64,000 bases of DNA from Comamonas testosteroni (GTDB lineage: Bacteria; Pseudomonadota; Gammaproteobacteria; Burkholderiales; Burkholderiaceae_C), in the NCBI RefSeq assembly GCF_014076415.1, contig NZ_CP043568.1, positions 124,001 through 188,000 on the forward strand, given 5' to 3'. The notes under the pieces are model-generated. The model was not told the DNA's origin. It saw nothing but the letters and a program-made list of their open reading frames with translations, and made no database searches. Both the position numbers and the translations under genes were made by a program. Below, in pieces: positions 47,963 to 56,033 of this stretch; the stretch's first letter is position 1, and the number at the start of each line of letters is the position of its first letter.

Positions 47963-48076
47963 GGCACAAACCGGATCCGAGTGCGGTACGGCTTGGTGCC
48001 ACGGATCACAATGCCTGCAATCCGTGGCAGTCCGCTGCAGCACGCTGAAGCAGGCTGTGTCGGCAACAAGCCTAGC

Positions 48077-49441
48077 CTATTGCTTTTTCAGCTCGGCAAT
48101 ATAGGCATCACGGGCCTTCACGCCATCGGCCGTGAAGTCGGTGAACACGCCGTCAATGCCCAGGCGGTAGTAAGCCAGGTATTCCTGCAGCGGGTCGCCC
48201 TTGAAGATGCCTGCGAGCCGGCTGGCCTCGCTGCGGAAGGTAAAGCTGTGCACCACCAGGCCGGCCTTGTGCGCATTGGCGATCAGGCCGGTGTCCTTGA
48301 GCGTATTGACGTCCTTGAGGCCTGCGCCGTCCTTGTAGGGAACGACGGAATGGGCCAGCACCTGGGGCTTCCAGGGACCGATGCCGTCGGCATAGGTCTT
48401 GATCTCGGCCAGGCCTGCCGGCGTCTGCATGACCGCGAAGGTGCGCGCATCGCCGGCCAGCGTCCAGCTATAGGGGCGGCCGCTGATGAAGGTCCATTCG
48501 TCGGCGGTGATATAGCCTACGGAGCCATCCCTGAAGTTGTAGTCGTTGCCATCGATCAACTGCACCCCCTTGGCCTGCATGCCCGCCTTGCGCAGATACT
48601 TCAGGCTGTCGGGGTCGAAGCTCTGGATGTAGATGGGCGCTTCCTTGCGGTTGAGATTGTTCCTGTCCAGCAGCGCCATCACGGCGTCTTCGAAGGGGTG
48701 GTCACCCGTTCCGCAGCTGTTGGCAATGGCCTGCTGGTTGTTCCAGTAAGGGTTCTTGGTCTCGGCGTAGACGGCAATCGTGCGGCCTGCCGCCTTGCCC
48801 TTGGCGAGTGCGATATCGATCACATCCTGTGCGCTGATCAGTGGCAGCCTGCCATTCCATTCGCTGGGGCGATCGGCCCGGTTGTCCAGCGTGGTGCCGC
48901 CAAACAGCGTGCGCAGCTCATGCAGGGTGAAGTCCGAGATGGACCAGTCGCCGGTGTGGTCCTCGCCATCGACCACCAGAGCCTGCAGCACCGACTTCTG
49001 ATTGTTCGGGTCGATGCGGTCGCTCAGGTACTGCGCGGGGCCGTTGGCGGCAATGGCCGGGTACTTCACGTTGACCAGCACGCCGGGCGTGTTGCGCTTG
49101 CGGCCCGCCACATAGGCATTGATCTTGGCGACCTCGGCGATATTGGTGCTGTCGCTGAGCCAGGCGTTGTGGCGTGCCACCAGCTGGCAGTCGCGGCTCA
49201 GGTGCATGTCCAGCTCGATCATGTCGGCACCGGCATCGATGGCTTTCTCATACGCCATCTGTGTCTGCTCGGGGTACAGCCCCGAATAGCCGCGGTGGGC
49301 GATGACCTGGGGCTGCTTGCCGTCCAGCGTCAGAAACTGCGGCGCAGGTGCCGGCGTCGGACCGTCTCCACCGCCACAGGCACTCAGGGCAAGGGCGGCA
49401 AGCAAGGTCAGAGCAAAGACGGGGTGGCGGGTATGGGACAT
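48077..49441 (-). CDS. Glycerophosphodiester phosphodiesterase, lipoprotein
   Basis: Envelope GDPD of 454 residues. A lipobox LSAC follows a signal of about 20 residues, so it should be lipid-anchored. The catalytic set is in VIAHRGYSGLYPEQTQ (His) and ADMIELDMHLSRD. It hydrolyses glycerophosphodiesters to glycerol-3-phosphate and alcohol. The length is greater than cytosolic UgpQ and fits periplasmic GlpQ. I chose ATG 49441; in-frame ATGs at 49453 and 49471 exist with no better ribosome site. Confidence 0.92.
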   Translation of the reverse strand: MSHTRHPVFALTLLAALALSACGGGDGPTPAPAPQFLTLDGKQPQVIAHRGYSGLYPEQTQMAYEKAIDAGADMIELDMHLSRDCQLVARHNAWLSDSTNIAEVAKINAYVAGRKRNTPGVLVNVKYPAIAANGPAQYLSDRIDPNNQKSVLQALVVDGEDHTGDWSISDFTLHELRTLFGGTTLDNRADRPSEWNGRLPLISAQDVIDIALAKGKAAGRTIAVYAETKNPYWNNQQAIANSCGTGDHPFEDAVMALLDRNNLNRKEAPIYIQSFDPDSLKYLRKAGMQAKGVQLIDGNDYNFRDGSVGYITADEWTFISGRPYSWTLAGDARTFAVMQTPAGLAEIKTYADGIGPWKPQVLAHSVVPYKDGAGLKDVNTLKDTGLIANAHKAGLVVHSFTFRSEASRLAGIFKGDPLQEYLAYYRLGIDGVFTDFTADGVKARDAYIAELKKQ

Positions 49442-49508
49442 GGTTTCAGGCATGGATGGAGATCGCCTCATGCTTGCGGTTGTTGATGACGGTTGTGTGA
49501 CCGTGCCC

Positions 49509-49817
49509 TCAGAGCGTGTTCAGCTCCGAAGCACAGGGCTGCGGCCGATACAGCCCCAGCTTCCTGGCGACGCAATCGGCATTCTTGTCGCCGCGGCCCG
49601 AGAGGTTGACGAGGATGTGCTGCTCCTTGGCCACATAGCCGGCAGAGTCCTTCACCGGTGTGCCGGCGCTGAGCATCTCGCCCTGGCTGACGGTCTGCAG
49701 CCCGCCGTGGAATTGCTTGTCGATGGACATGCGGCCGAGGCCGATGCCGTCGCTGTCCTGTGCATGGGTGGCCAGCGGGCGTAGCTGTACTTCAAAGAAT
49801 CCGGTGATCTTTGGCAT
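49509..49817 (-). pseudogene. Chimera: DUF3224 N-terminus fused to the C-terminal end of TrpB
   Basis: A 102-codon open frame made of two unrelated pieces. Residues 1-63 read as the start of a DUF3224 protein (MPKITGFFEVQLRPLATHAQ, RMSIDKQFHGGLQTVSQGEM, SAGYVA). Residues 64 on read [20 protein letters not shown], which matches the C-terminus of the TrpB encoded at 53196-54398. The joint lies in CCAAGG. DUF3224 proteins usually run to about 130 residues, so the gene has lost its second half. A 47-base stretch (49584-49630) is identical to 53232-53278 inside trpB. A plain reading is an illegitimate recombination scar; translation is possible because a GGAG site precedes the ATG. Confidence 0.8.
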
Positions 49818-49822
49818 GTCTG

Positions 49823-49957
49823 GGCTCCTGAGGCATAAAAAAGCGCGATGCACCAGCTCCAGCCGCGCATGAAACTGCGCGGGCAGCGCGATCCACTCGT
49901 GGGCCTCGGGTTGCAGGCCATAGGCCTGGTCGAGCGCCGCCCAGCCCGTGGGGATGG
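49823..49957 (-). pseudogene. Coding-like remnant upstream of the chimera
   Basis: Without a start codon, one minus-strand frame reads GWAALDQAYGLQPEAHEW and LPAQFHARLELVHRAFLCL, with normal codon bias, and is blocked by a TAG upstream. I do not recognise the family. It looks like the end of a gene whose beginning was lost in the same rearrangement. Confidence 0.4.
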
Positions 49958-50070
49958 CACTGGACCGCGACTATGCCATGCCAGCGTCTGGCCACACGGC
50001 GGCGGCTACCGATGGCGGCCGCCGTGCGTGGGCTTGCGCGGCAGTGGAGGTGGCGGAATGGTGGAGCATG

Positions 50071-50100
50071 ATGAATACTGTTAATTTATGCAGTATTCAT
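50071..50100. promoter_or_regulatory. Inverted repeat upstream of the iorAB-like genes
   Basis: ATGAATACTG (50071-50080) and CAGTATTCAT (50091-50100), perfect ten-base arms with a ten-base AT-rich spacer, about 55 bases before the probable -35. It resembles a TetR- or MarR-type operator. No regulator gene is intact nearby. Confidence 0.5.
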
Positions 50101-50154
50101 CAAAACTCCAAGTAACAGCAATACGGCGATCCGGGTCTGGGTTATTTCCCGGTT

Positions 50155-50183
50155 TTGACAGATTGGCGCCGCCATCCTAAATT
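50155..50183 (+). promoter_or_regulatory. Probable sigma-70 promoter of iorAB
   Basis: Perfect -35 TTGACA (50155-50160), 17-base spacer, -10 TAAATT (50178-50183), leader of about 80 bases to the first start codon. Confidence 0.6.
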
Positions 50184-50267
50184 GCGTGGCGTGTGCTTCA
50201 TTGGTGTTCAATGCGAGGCGCCCCACTAGGAGAGCGGCAAACGCTCCCTCAATCCGTCGAGGATTGC

Positions 50268-50714
50268 ATGATTACCTTGAACGTAAATGGGCGCTCGCGC
50301 CGTCTGGATGTGGCGGCGGACACGCCGTTGCTGTGGGTTCTGAGGGATTACCTGGGTTTCACCGGCACCAAGTTCGGCTGCGGAGCGGGCCTGTGCGGCG
50401 CCTGCACGGTGCATGTGGATGGCAAGGCCGTGCGCTCGTGCATCACACCGGTGTCGGTCGTGGCCAAGGCCCGCATCACCACCATCGAAGGGCTTTCCAG
50501 CGACAACACGCACCCGTTGCAGCAGGCCTGGATTGCCGAGCAGGTGCCGCAGTGCGGCTACTGCCAGTCGGGCATGCTCATGGCCGCGGCCGCGCTGCTC
50601 AAGGATAAGCCCCAGCCCACCAAGGCGGAGATCGCCGAGGCGATGACCAATGTGTGCCGCTGCGGCACCTATCCGCGGGTGGAGCACGCCATTTTGCGTG
50701 CCGCCAAGGCTTGA
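50268..50714 (+). CDS. (2Fe-2S)-binding small subunit of a molybdenum hydroxylase (isoquinoline 1-oxidoreductase alpha-like)
   Basis: Protein of 148 residues with two iron-sulfur domains. The plant-ferredoxin-type cluster uses [17 protein letters not shown] and the later RSC; the second uses QCGYCQSGM and [11 protein letters not shown]. It passes electrons from the molybdenum subunit next door. ATG 50268 has GAGG five bases upstream. No FAD subunit follows, so electrons must go to a separate carrier as in IorAB and related two-subunit enzymes. Confidence 0.92.
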   Translation: MITLNVNGRSRRLDVAADTPLLWVLRDYLGFTGTKFGCGAGLCGACTVHVDGKAVRSCITPVSVVAKARITTIEGLSSDNTHPLQQAWIAEQVPQCGYCQSGMLMAAAALLKDKPQPTKAEIAEAMTNVCRCGTYPRVEHAILRAAKA

Positions 50715-50727
50715 GGAGGGCGCCATC

Positions 50728-52884
50728 ATGCAAGCATTGCAAGTGGATCGCCGCGACTTCCTCAAGGCCGGCGGCGCGGCGGCCAGCCTGGTGCTGGGCT
50801 TCAAGCTGCCGATTGCTGCCGCCAAGGGCCAGCCGGCCCGCGACCCGGATGACATCAACGCCTGGCTGCGCATCGCGCCCGATGGCACCGTCACCATCAT
50901 GGTGCCCTCGGCCGAGATCGGGCAGGGCGTGTACACCTCGGCGCCGATGCTGATCGCCGAGGAGCTGGAGTGTGACTGGCGGCAGGTGCGCGCGCAGATC
51001 GCGCCGACCGACCCGGTGTATGCCAACCGCATGTTCAAGGTGCAGGCCACGGCCAGCAGCACCTCGTCGCGCTGGTCTTTCGAGCCGCTGCGCCGCATAG
51101 GCGCGGCAGCGCGCCTGATGCTGGTGGAGGCCGCCGCGCGCGAGTGGCGGGTGGATGCGGCCGGATGCACCGCCGTGCGAGGCCGCGTGCTGCACGCTGC
51201 CAGCGGCCGCAGCCTGGGCTATGGCGAGCTGGCGCCCAAGGCGGCGCAACTGCCGCGGCCCGATGTGGCCAGGATCGTGCTCAAGGCCCGGCCCGAGTGG
51301 CGGCTCATCGGCCAGCCGGTGCAGCGGCTGGACATTCCGCTCAAGACCAATGGCAGCGCGGTCTTCGGTGTGGATGTGAAGGTGGGCGGCATGCTCATCG
51401 GCACCGTGGCCGCCTGCCCGGTGCGCGGAGGCAGGCTCAAGCCCTTCGACGACAAGCCCGCGCTGGCGGTGAAGGGCGTGCACAAGGTGGTGCCGCTGGC
51501 TGGCAGCGCCGTGGCCGTGCTGGGCGAGAGCTATTGGCCGGCCAGACAGGGGCTGGCCAGGCTGCAGCTCGACTGGCAACTGCCCGAGGGCCCGCTGGTG
51601 GACAGCAAGGCCATGCTGGCCCAGCTGCGCGGCGCAGCGGCGCAGACCGATACCGTGGCGAAGCGCACAGGCGACCCCGAGGCCGCGCTGCGCGAGGCTG
51701 CACAGCGCGTGGAAGCAGAGTACGAGGTGCCGTACCTGGCCCACGCGACCCTGGAGCCGATCAACGCCACCGCCGACGTGCGCGCCGACCGTGCGGAGAT
51801 CTGGGGCCCCACGCAGGTCTGCGGCGAGATTGCCGAGCGCCTGGCACCGCACCTGGGCCTGCCGGCCGAGCGCATCGCGGTGCACTCCACCTTCGTGGGT
51901 GGGGGCTTCGGGCGGCGCGAGGAGTTCGACGTCTTTATCCAGGCTGCGCTGGCCTCGCAGGCGGCCAGGCGCCCGGTCAAGCTGATCTGGTCGCGCGAGG
52001 AGGACATCCAGCAAGACTTCTACCGCCCGGCAGCCGCTGCGCGCTTCGCGGCCGTGCTGGGCGAGGGCGGCAGCGTGCAGGCGCTGGAGGCCCGGCTGGC
52101 CTGCTCGTCGATCTACATCCGCAACTTCCCCGACCGGGTGAAGAACGGCGTTGACCCGAAATCGGTGGAGGGTGTGGTCGATGTGCCCTATGCGCTGCCA
52201 CATTTCGGCGTGCGCTATGCCATGGTCAACAGCGCGATACCGGCGGGCTTCTGGCGCGGCGTGGGCTACACGCAGAACTGCTTTTTCTTCGAAAGCTTCA
52301 TCGACGAGCTGGCCCACCAGGCCAGGCGCAATCCGCTGGACTTCCGCCTCGCGCTGCTGAAAGACCAGCCCCGCCATGCCGGGCTGCTGCGGCGCCTGGC
52401 GAGCCGCGCGGGCTGGGGGCAGGCGCCTTCGCCATCGGGTGGGGACCGCCACCTGGGTCTGGCGCTGTCCGAGGCCTGGGGCTCGATCTGCGGCACGGCG
52501 GTGGAACTGTCGGTGAAAGACAAGCGCATCACCATCCACCGCGTGGTCTGCGTGGTGGATTGCGGCACCGTCATCAACCCGGCCACGGTGCAGCGCCAGC
52601 TGGAGGGCGCCACCATCTGGGGCCTCGCTGCCGCCGCCTTTGGCGAGATCAGCATCGAGCAGGGCAAGGTGCTGCAGTCCAACTTCCACGATTACCCGAT
52701 GCTGCACCTGGCGCAGACGCCGCCGATAGAGACCGAGCTGATCGAGAGCGGCGCCAAGATCGGCGGTGTGGGCGAGTCGGGCGTGCCGCCGCTGGCGCCT
52801 GCGCTGGCCAATGCGCTGTTTGCCGCCACGGGCGAGCGGCTGCGTTCGCTGCCGCTGTCGCGCCATGGCTATACGCTGGCCTGA
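50728..52884 (+). CDS. Molybdopterin-binding large subunit of a xanthine-dehydrogenase-family enzyme (isoquinoline 1-oxidoreductase beta-like)
   Basis: Protein of 718 residues. The N-terminus has the twin-arginine motif DRRDFLKAGGAAAS, so the complex is probably exported folded to the periplasm with the small subunit. Cofactor-region motifs include SAEIGQGVYTSAPMLIAEEL, FVGGGFGRREEFDVFIQAAL, FWRGVGYTQNCFFFESFIDEL and GGVGESGVPPLAPALANALF. Family members hydroxylate N-heterocycles or oxidise aldehydes; the substrate is unknown. AGGAGGG precedes the ATG. A copy of 28 bases near its end (52819-52846) recurs at 53125-53152. No XdhC-type maturation gene or cytochrome is next to it. Confidence 0.9.
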   Translation: MQALQVDRRDFLKAGGAAASLVLGFKLPIAAAKGQPARDPDDINAWLRIAPDGTVTIMVPSAEIGQGVYTSAPMLIAEELECDWRQVRAQIAPTDPVYANRMFKVQATASSTSSRWSFEPLRRIGAAARLMLVEAAAREWRVDAAGCTAVRGRVLHAASGRSLGYGELAPKAAQLPRPDVARIVLKARPEWRLIGQPVQRLDIPLKTNGSAVFGVDVKVGGMLIGTVAACPVRGGRLKPFDDKPALAVKGVHKVVPLAGSAVAVLGESYWPARQGLARLQLDWQLPEGPLVDSKAMLAQLRGAAAQTDTVAKRTGDPEAALREAAQRVEAEYEVPYLAHATLEPINATADVRADRAEIWGPTQVCGEIAERLAPHLGLPAERIAVHSTFVGGGFGRREEFDVFIQAALASQAARRPVKLIWSREEDIQQDFYRPAAAARFAAVLGEGGSVQALEARLACSSIYIRNFPDRVKNGVDPKSVEGVVDVPYALPHFGVRYAMVNSAIPAGFWRGVGYTQNCFFFESFIDELAHQARRNPLDFRLALLKDQPRHAGLLRRLASRAGWGQAPSPSGGDRHLGLALSEAWGSICGTAVELSVKDKRITIHRVVCVVDCGTVINPATVQRQLEGATIWGLAAAAFGEISIEQGKVLQSNFHDYPMLHLAQTPPIETELIESGAKIGGVGESGVPPLAPALANALFAATGERLRSLPLSRHGYTLA

Positions 52885-52887
52885 GCG

Positions 52888-53019
52888 TTATTGCCGGTGT
52901 TCCGGCATCAGCGACGAGTGGTGGCTGACGATCAGCCACTGCGTGCCGTCCCAGCGATAGGCGCAGCCGCCGAGGGCCAGGCATGATGCAGCCAAGGTCA
53001 ATTCCCGAGGGGCTGGCAT
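52888..53019 (-). pseudogene. Remnant encoding a SnoaL/SgcJ-like C-terminal tail behind a short leader
   Basis: A 43-codon frame reads MPAPRELTLAASCLALGGC and then YRWDGTQWLIVSHHSSLMPE. The second part looks like the end of a SnoaL/SgcJ-type (NTF2-like) protein, which normally has about 130 residues, so only the last strand and tail remain. The leader could mimic a lipoprotein signal. It lies in a 311-base stretch (52885-53195) that otherwise holds only gene fragments. Whether it is expressed is unknown. Confidence 0.5.
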
Positions 53020-53124
53020 GGTGTATTCCTTTGTGTTCCAGGTGCGTGGGAGCAGCGGAATACCCCAGGGCGTAGCAGATTCGAAATCGTAAAAATGTTG
53101 GCCATCGTCAATGCGGATAGCCAT

Positions 53125-53178
53125 TTTGCCGCCACGGGCGAGCGGCTGCGTTTGCTGCTGCGCCGTGGCTATGTGCTG
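53125..53178 (+). pseudogene. Duplicated 3' end of the iorB-like gene
   Basis: The bases at 53125-53152 are identical to 52819-52846 of the large-subunit gene, and the following 25 or so are similar but diverged (GGCTATGTGCTGGC against GGCTATACGCTGGC). The fragment has no start and abuts the trpB stop. It is a second recombination scar at the edge of the island. Confidence 0.7.
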
Positions 53179-53195
53179 GCAAAGCCAGCAGGGGC

Positions 53196-54398
53196 TTACA
53201 GGCCGAGCACCCGGGCCACGTAGTCGGCATCCTTGTCGCCGCGGCCCGAGAGGTTGACGAGGATGTGCTGCTCCTTGGGCAGCGTGGGCGCCACCCGCAT
53301 GGCCCAGGCCACGGCGTGCGCACTTTCCAGAGCCGGGATGATGCCCTCCACACGCGACAGCGTCATGAAGGCATTCAGGCATTCCTTGTCGTCCACGGAC
53401 TGGTAATCCACGCGCCCTGTATCCTTGAGATAGCTGTGCTGCGGGCCCACGCCGGGGTAGTCCAGGCCCGAGGCAATGCTGTGTACGGCGGCGGGCGTGC
53501 CGTCGGCGTTCTCCAGCACATAGCACTTCATGCCGTGAATCTCGCCGGGCTTGCCAACCGACAGCGTGGCGGCATGGCGGCCGGGCTTATCCACGCCCTC
53601 ACCGGCAGGCTCCACGCCCACCAGATGCACGGACGCGTCATCCAGGAAGGCCGTGAAGATGCCCATGGCATTGCTGCCTCCGCCCACGCAGGCTGCCACA
53701 TGGTCGGGCAGCTTGCCGTGCCGGGCCTGGAACTGCTCGCGTGCCTCACGGCCGACGATGGACTGGAAGTCCCGCACCATCATGGGAAATGGGTGTGGGC
53801 CGACCACCGAGCCAATCGCGTAAATGGTGTTGACGGGGTCTTGCAGATAGACCTCGAACGCGCTGTCCACGGCCTCCTTCAGCGTGGCTGCGCCGCGCGT
53901 GACGGGCACCAGATTGCAGCCCAGAATGCGCATCTTGGTGACGTTGGGGTGTTCCTTCTCGATATCCACCTGACCCATGTGAATCTCGCAGGGAATGCCC
54001 ACCAGCGCACAGGCCGTGGCCAGGGCCACGCCATGCTGGCCGGCGCCGGTTTCGGCGATGACTTTTTTCTTGCCCATGAACTTGGCCAGCAGCGCCTCGC
54101 CCAGGCAGTGGTTGATCTTGTGGGCACCCGTGTGATTCAGATCCTCGCGCTTGAGATGGATCTGCGCGCCGCCCAGTTGATCGGACAGGCGCCGGGCGTG
54201 AAAGATGGGGCTGGGTCGGCCCACATAGTCGGCAAACAGTGCGGCCAGCTCGTCCTGGAAATCCTGGCGTTTGACGATCTCTTCATAGGCAGCGGCAATC
54301 TCGTCCATGCATTGCTTGAGCTCGGGCGGTACGAGCTGGCCGCCGTAGGGGCCGAAGAAGCCTTGCGCATCGGGCATGGCCTGGGGGTTCTGGGTCAT
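53196..54398 (-). CDS. trpB: Tryptophan synthase beta chain
   Basis: PLP enzyme of 400 residues that condenses indole and serine to tryptophan. The catalytic lysine is K94 in [10 protein letters not shown], and the phosphate-binding loop is [10 protein letters not shown]. The sequence is the ordinary TrpB1 type and full length. AAGGAGA precedes ATG 54398. It has neither trpF upstream nor trpA downstream: the downstream side is the scar region with fragments of iorB and, further on, a second copy of its own 3' end. It could be the only trpB, separated from trpA by the rearrangement, or a second copy. Confidence 0.94.
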   Translation of the reverse strand: MTQNPQAMPDAQGFFGPYGGQLVPPELKQCMDEIAAAYEEIVKRQDFQDELAALFADYVGRPSPIFHARRLSDQLGGAQIHLKREDLNHTGAHKINHCLGEALLAKFMGKKKVIAETGAGQHGVALATACALVGIPCEIHMGQVDIEKEHPNVTKMRILGCNLVPVTRGAATLKEAVDSAFEVYLQDPVNTIYAIGSVVGPHPFPMMVRDFQSIVGREAREQFQARHGKLPDHVAACVGGGSNAMGIFTAFLDDASVHLVGVEPAGEGVDKPGRHAATLSVGKPGEIHGMKCYVLENADGTPAAVHSIASGLDYPGVGPQHSYLKDTGRVDYQSVDDKECLNAFMTLSRVEGIIPALESAHAVAWAMRVAPTLPKEQHILVNLSGRGDKDADYVARVLGL

Positions 54399-54523
54399 GG
54401 CTTGTCTCCTTGGTGTGTGGTGCAGCGAAGCTGCATTCATAGCACACGGCGGGCTCAATGCGCTTGCAGGCAAGTCCGGATGGAATCAGTACAGAAATGA
54501 ACGCAGCCCTCAAGATGAAAGCG

Positions 54524-54540
54524 CTGACAGCTATTGTTTT
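54524..54540. repeat. Short dispersed intergenic motif, copy 2
   Basis: Identical 17 bases to 13108-13124 in the trpB / DUF2868 divergent spacer. Confidence 0.5.
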
Positions 54541-54584
54541 GATATTGGCGGCAACCTGCCCCTGCTCTGAAACACAATAGCAAC

Positions 54585-56033
54585 ATGAAAGCCAGCTCAG
54601 CCCGCGACATTGTCTTTGCCCATGCTCTGGAAACCGCAGCTCCACACGAGGTGCTGCCCACGGCCGAGCGTTGCACTGCCATCACGCAGGAGTGCCTGCA
54701 CGCCCAGGGCAAGACCAAGGGTGGCGGTCGTGCAGCGTTCGAGAGTTTTCTGCTGGAGCGGGCACAACGCGTGATCGCTGCAGCGCAGCTGCCTGCCGAC
54801 ATACGAGTGATGGCCCGGCAGCGCGCCGGTATTTCGCGCTGGATGGTGCTGGCCGTGATGGCAGCAGCATTTGCGCTGGGCTTTGCGGGTCATGCGATCA
54901 CGGACCCGCATCGTGTGGATCTGCTCTCGGCCTCACTGATCGGCATCGTGCTGTGGAATCTGCTGGTCTATGTGCTGTTGCTGCTGTCCTGGCTGCGCGG
55001 TCTTGTTCGGCGCAGGCAAGCAGTGATTGAACCGCTGGTGCCTGAGACAGGTCAGGACGCTGCGCTGCAGCAGCCCGTGGCAGCACCCGGCGGCTGGCTG
55101 CAAAAGCTGCAGATGAAGAAGTGGAGTGTTTCGCGCGGCACGGGGCTGCGCAAGATGGCGCTGAACTTCGAGCGCAACTGGTGGCAGGTCAACCAGAGAC
55201 CGCGCCATGCGCAATGGCTCATGTGTCTGCATCTGGGAGCTGCCATGCTGGCGCTGGGAGCGCTGGCATCGCTATGGATCACCGGGCTCACCAAGGCTTA
55301 TCAAGTGGGCTGGGAGAGCACTTTTCTCTCGCCGTCTGCCGTGCAGACCTGTTTGAACCTGCTGTTTGCTCCGGTGCAGCATCTGCTGGGCCTGGCGCCG
55401 TGGGGTCTGGCGCAGATCCAGGCGTTGCAGGGTTGGTCGGCCGGTGATGCCGCAGATGCGGGGCCGCGCTGGGTGCAGCTCTACAGCTGGCTGCTGGGAT
55501 TGATGGTGGTGGCGCCGCGCCTGCTTCTGGCGCTGTGGCAAGGTGCCAGGGTCTGGTGGTTGAGCGAGCATCTGGCCTTGCCGCTGCAGCAGCCTTATTT
55601 CCAGAAGCTGCAGCGTGACTGGGCGGGACGCGCCACGGCGCTGCTGGTGCAGCCCTACAGCCTGGACATCACGCCCGAGCGCGAGGCCGCTCTGCGCAAC
55701 CATGTGGCGCAGAGCTACGGCGCTGGTGCGCAGCTTGAGCTGCTGCCTGTGCTGGCCTATGGCTCGCCCTTGCCGGACGCTTCGGCTGTTGATGCACAGC
55801 AGGTGCTGCTGCTCAATCTGGCTGCCACGCCGGAGGCGGAAATTCATGGCGTGCTGCTGGCGCAGGCATTGAACCGCTGGGGCGCGCAGACCGATGTGTG
55901 GCTATGGGCGGCGGATTTTCGTGCGCGCAACAGCGGTGCCCCGGCGCGAGTGCAGGAGCGCGAGCAGCTGTGGCGGGAATTTGTGCGCGGCGCGGGCCTG
56001 AACGCGACCCTGGTGCCCGGCGCAGGAGTGTGA
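54585..56033 (+). CDS. DUF2868 membrane protein
   Basis: Inner-membrane protein of 482 residues of unknown function. About four helices are visible (near residues 87-105, 112-138, 207-232 and 305-325, the second being LLSASLIGIVLWNLLVYVLL). The soluble C-terminal third has no catalytic motif I recognise. Its stop overlaps the ATG of the following GTPase gene, so the two are made together, as in many beta- and gammaproteobacteria where these families are neighbours. I infer a membrane complex in which this protein anchors the GTPase. Confidence 0.88.
   Translation: MKASSARDIVFAHALETAAPHEVLPTAERCTAITQECLHAQGKTKGGGRAAFESFLLERAQRVIAAAQLPADIRVMARQRAGISRWMVLAVMAAAFALGFAGHAITDPHRVDLLSASLIGIVLWNLLVYVLLLLSWLRGLVRRRQAVIEPLVPETGQDAALQQPVAAPGGWLQKLQMKKWSVSRGTGLRKMALNFERNWWQVNQRPRHAQWLMCLHLGAAMLALGALASLWITGLTKAYQVGWESTFLSPSAVQTCLNLLFAPVQHLLGLAPWGLAQIQALQGWSAGDAADAGPRWVQLYSWLLGLMVVAPRLLLALWQGARVWWLSEHLALPLQQPYFQKLQRDWAGRATALLVQPYSLDITPEREAALRNHVAQSYGAGAQLELLPVLAYGSPLPDASAVDAQQVLLLNLAATPEAEIHGVLLAQALNRWGAQTDVWLWAADFRARNSGAPARVQEREQLWREFVRGAGLNATLVPGAGV

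Noticed and set aside
47998..48028. Hairpin GCCACGGAT/ATCCGTGGC between the small amt-linked gene and the phosphodiesterase gene
   Set aside because: The loop is 13 bases and there is no T-run, so I do not call it a terminator.
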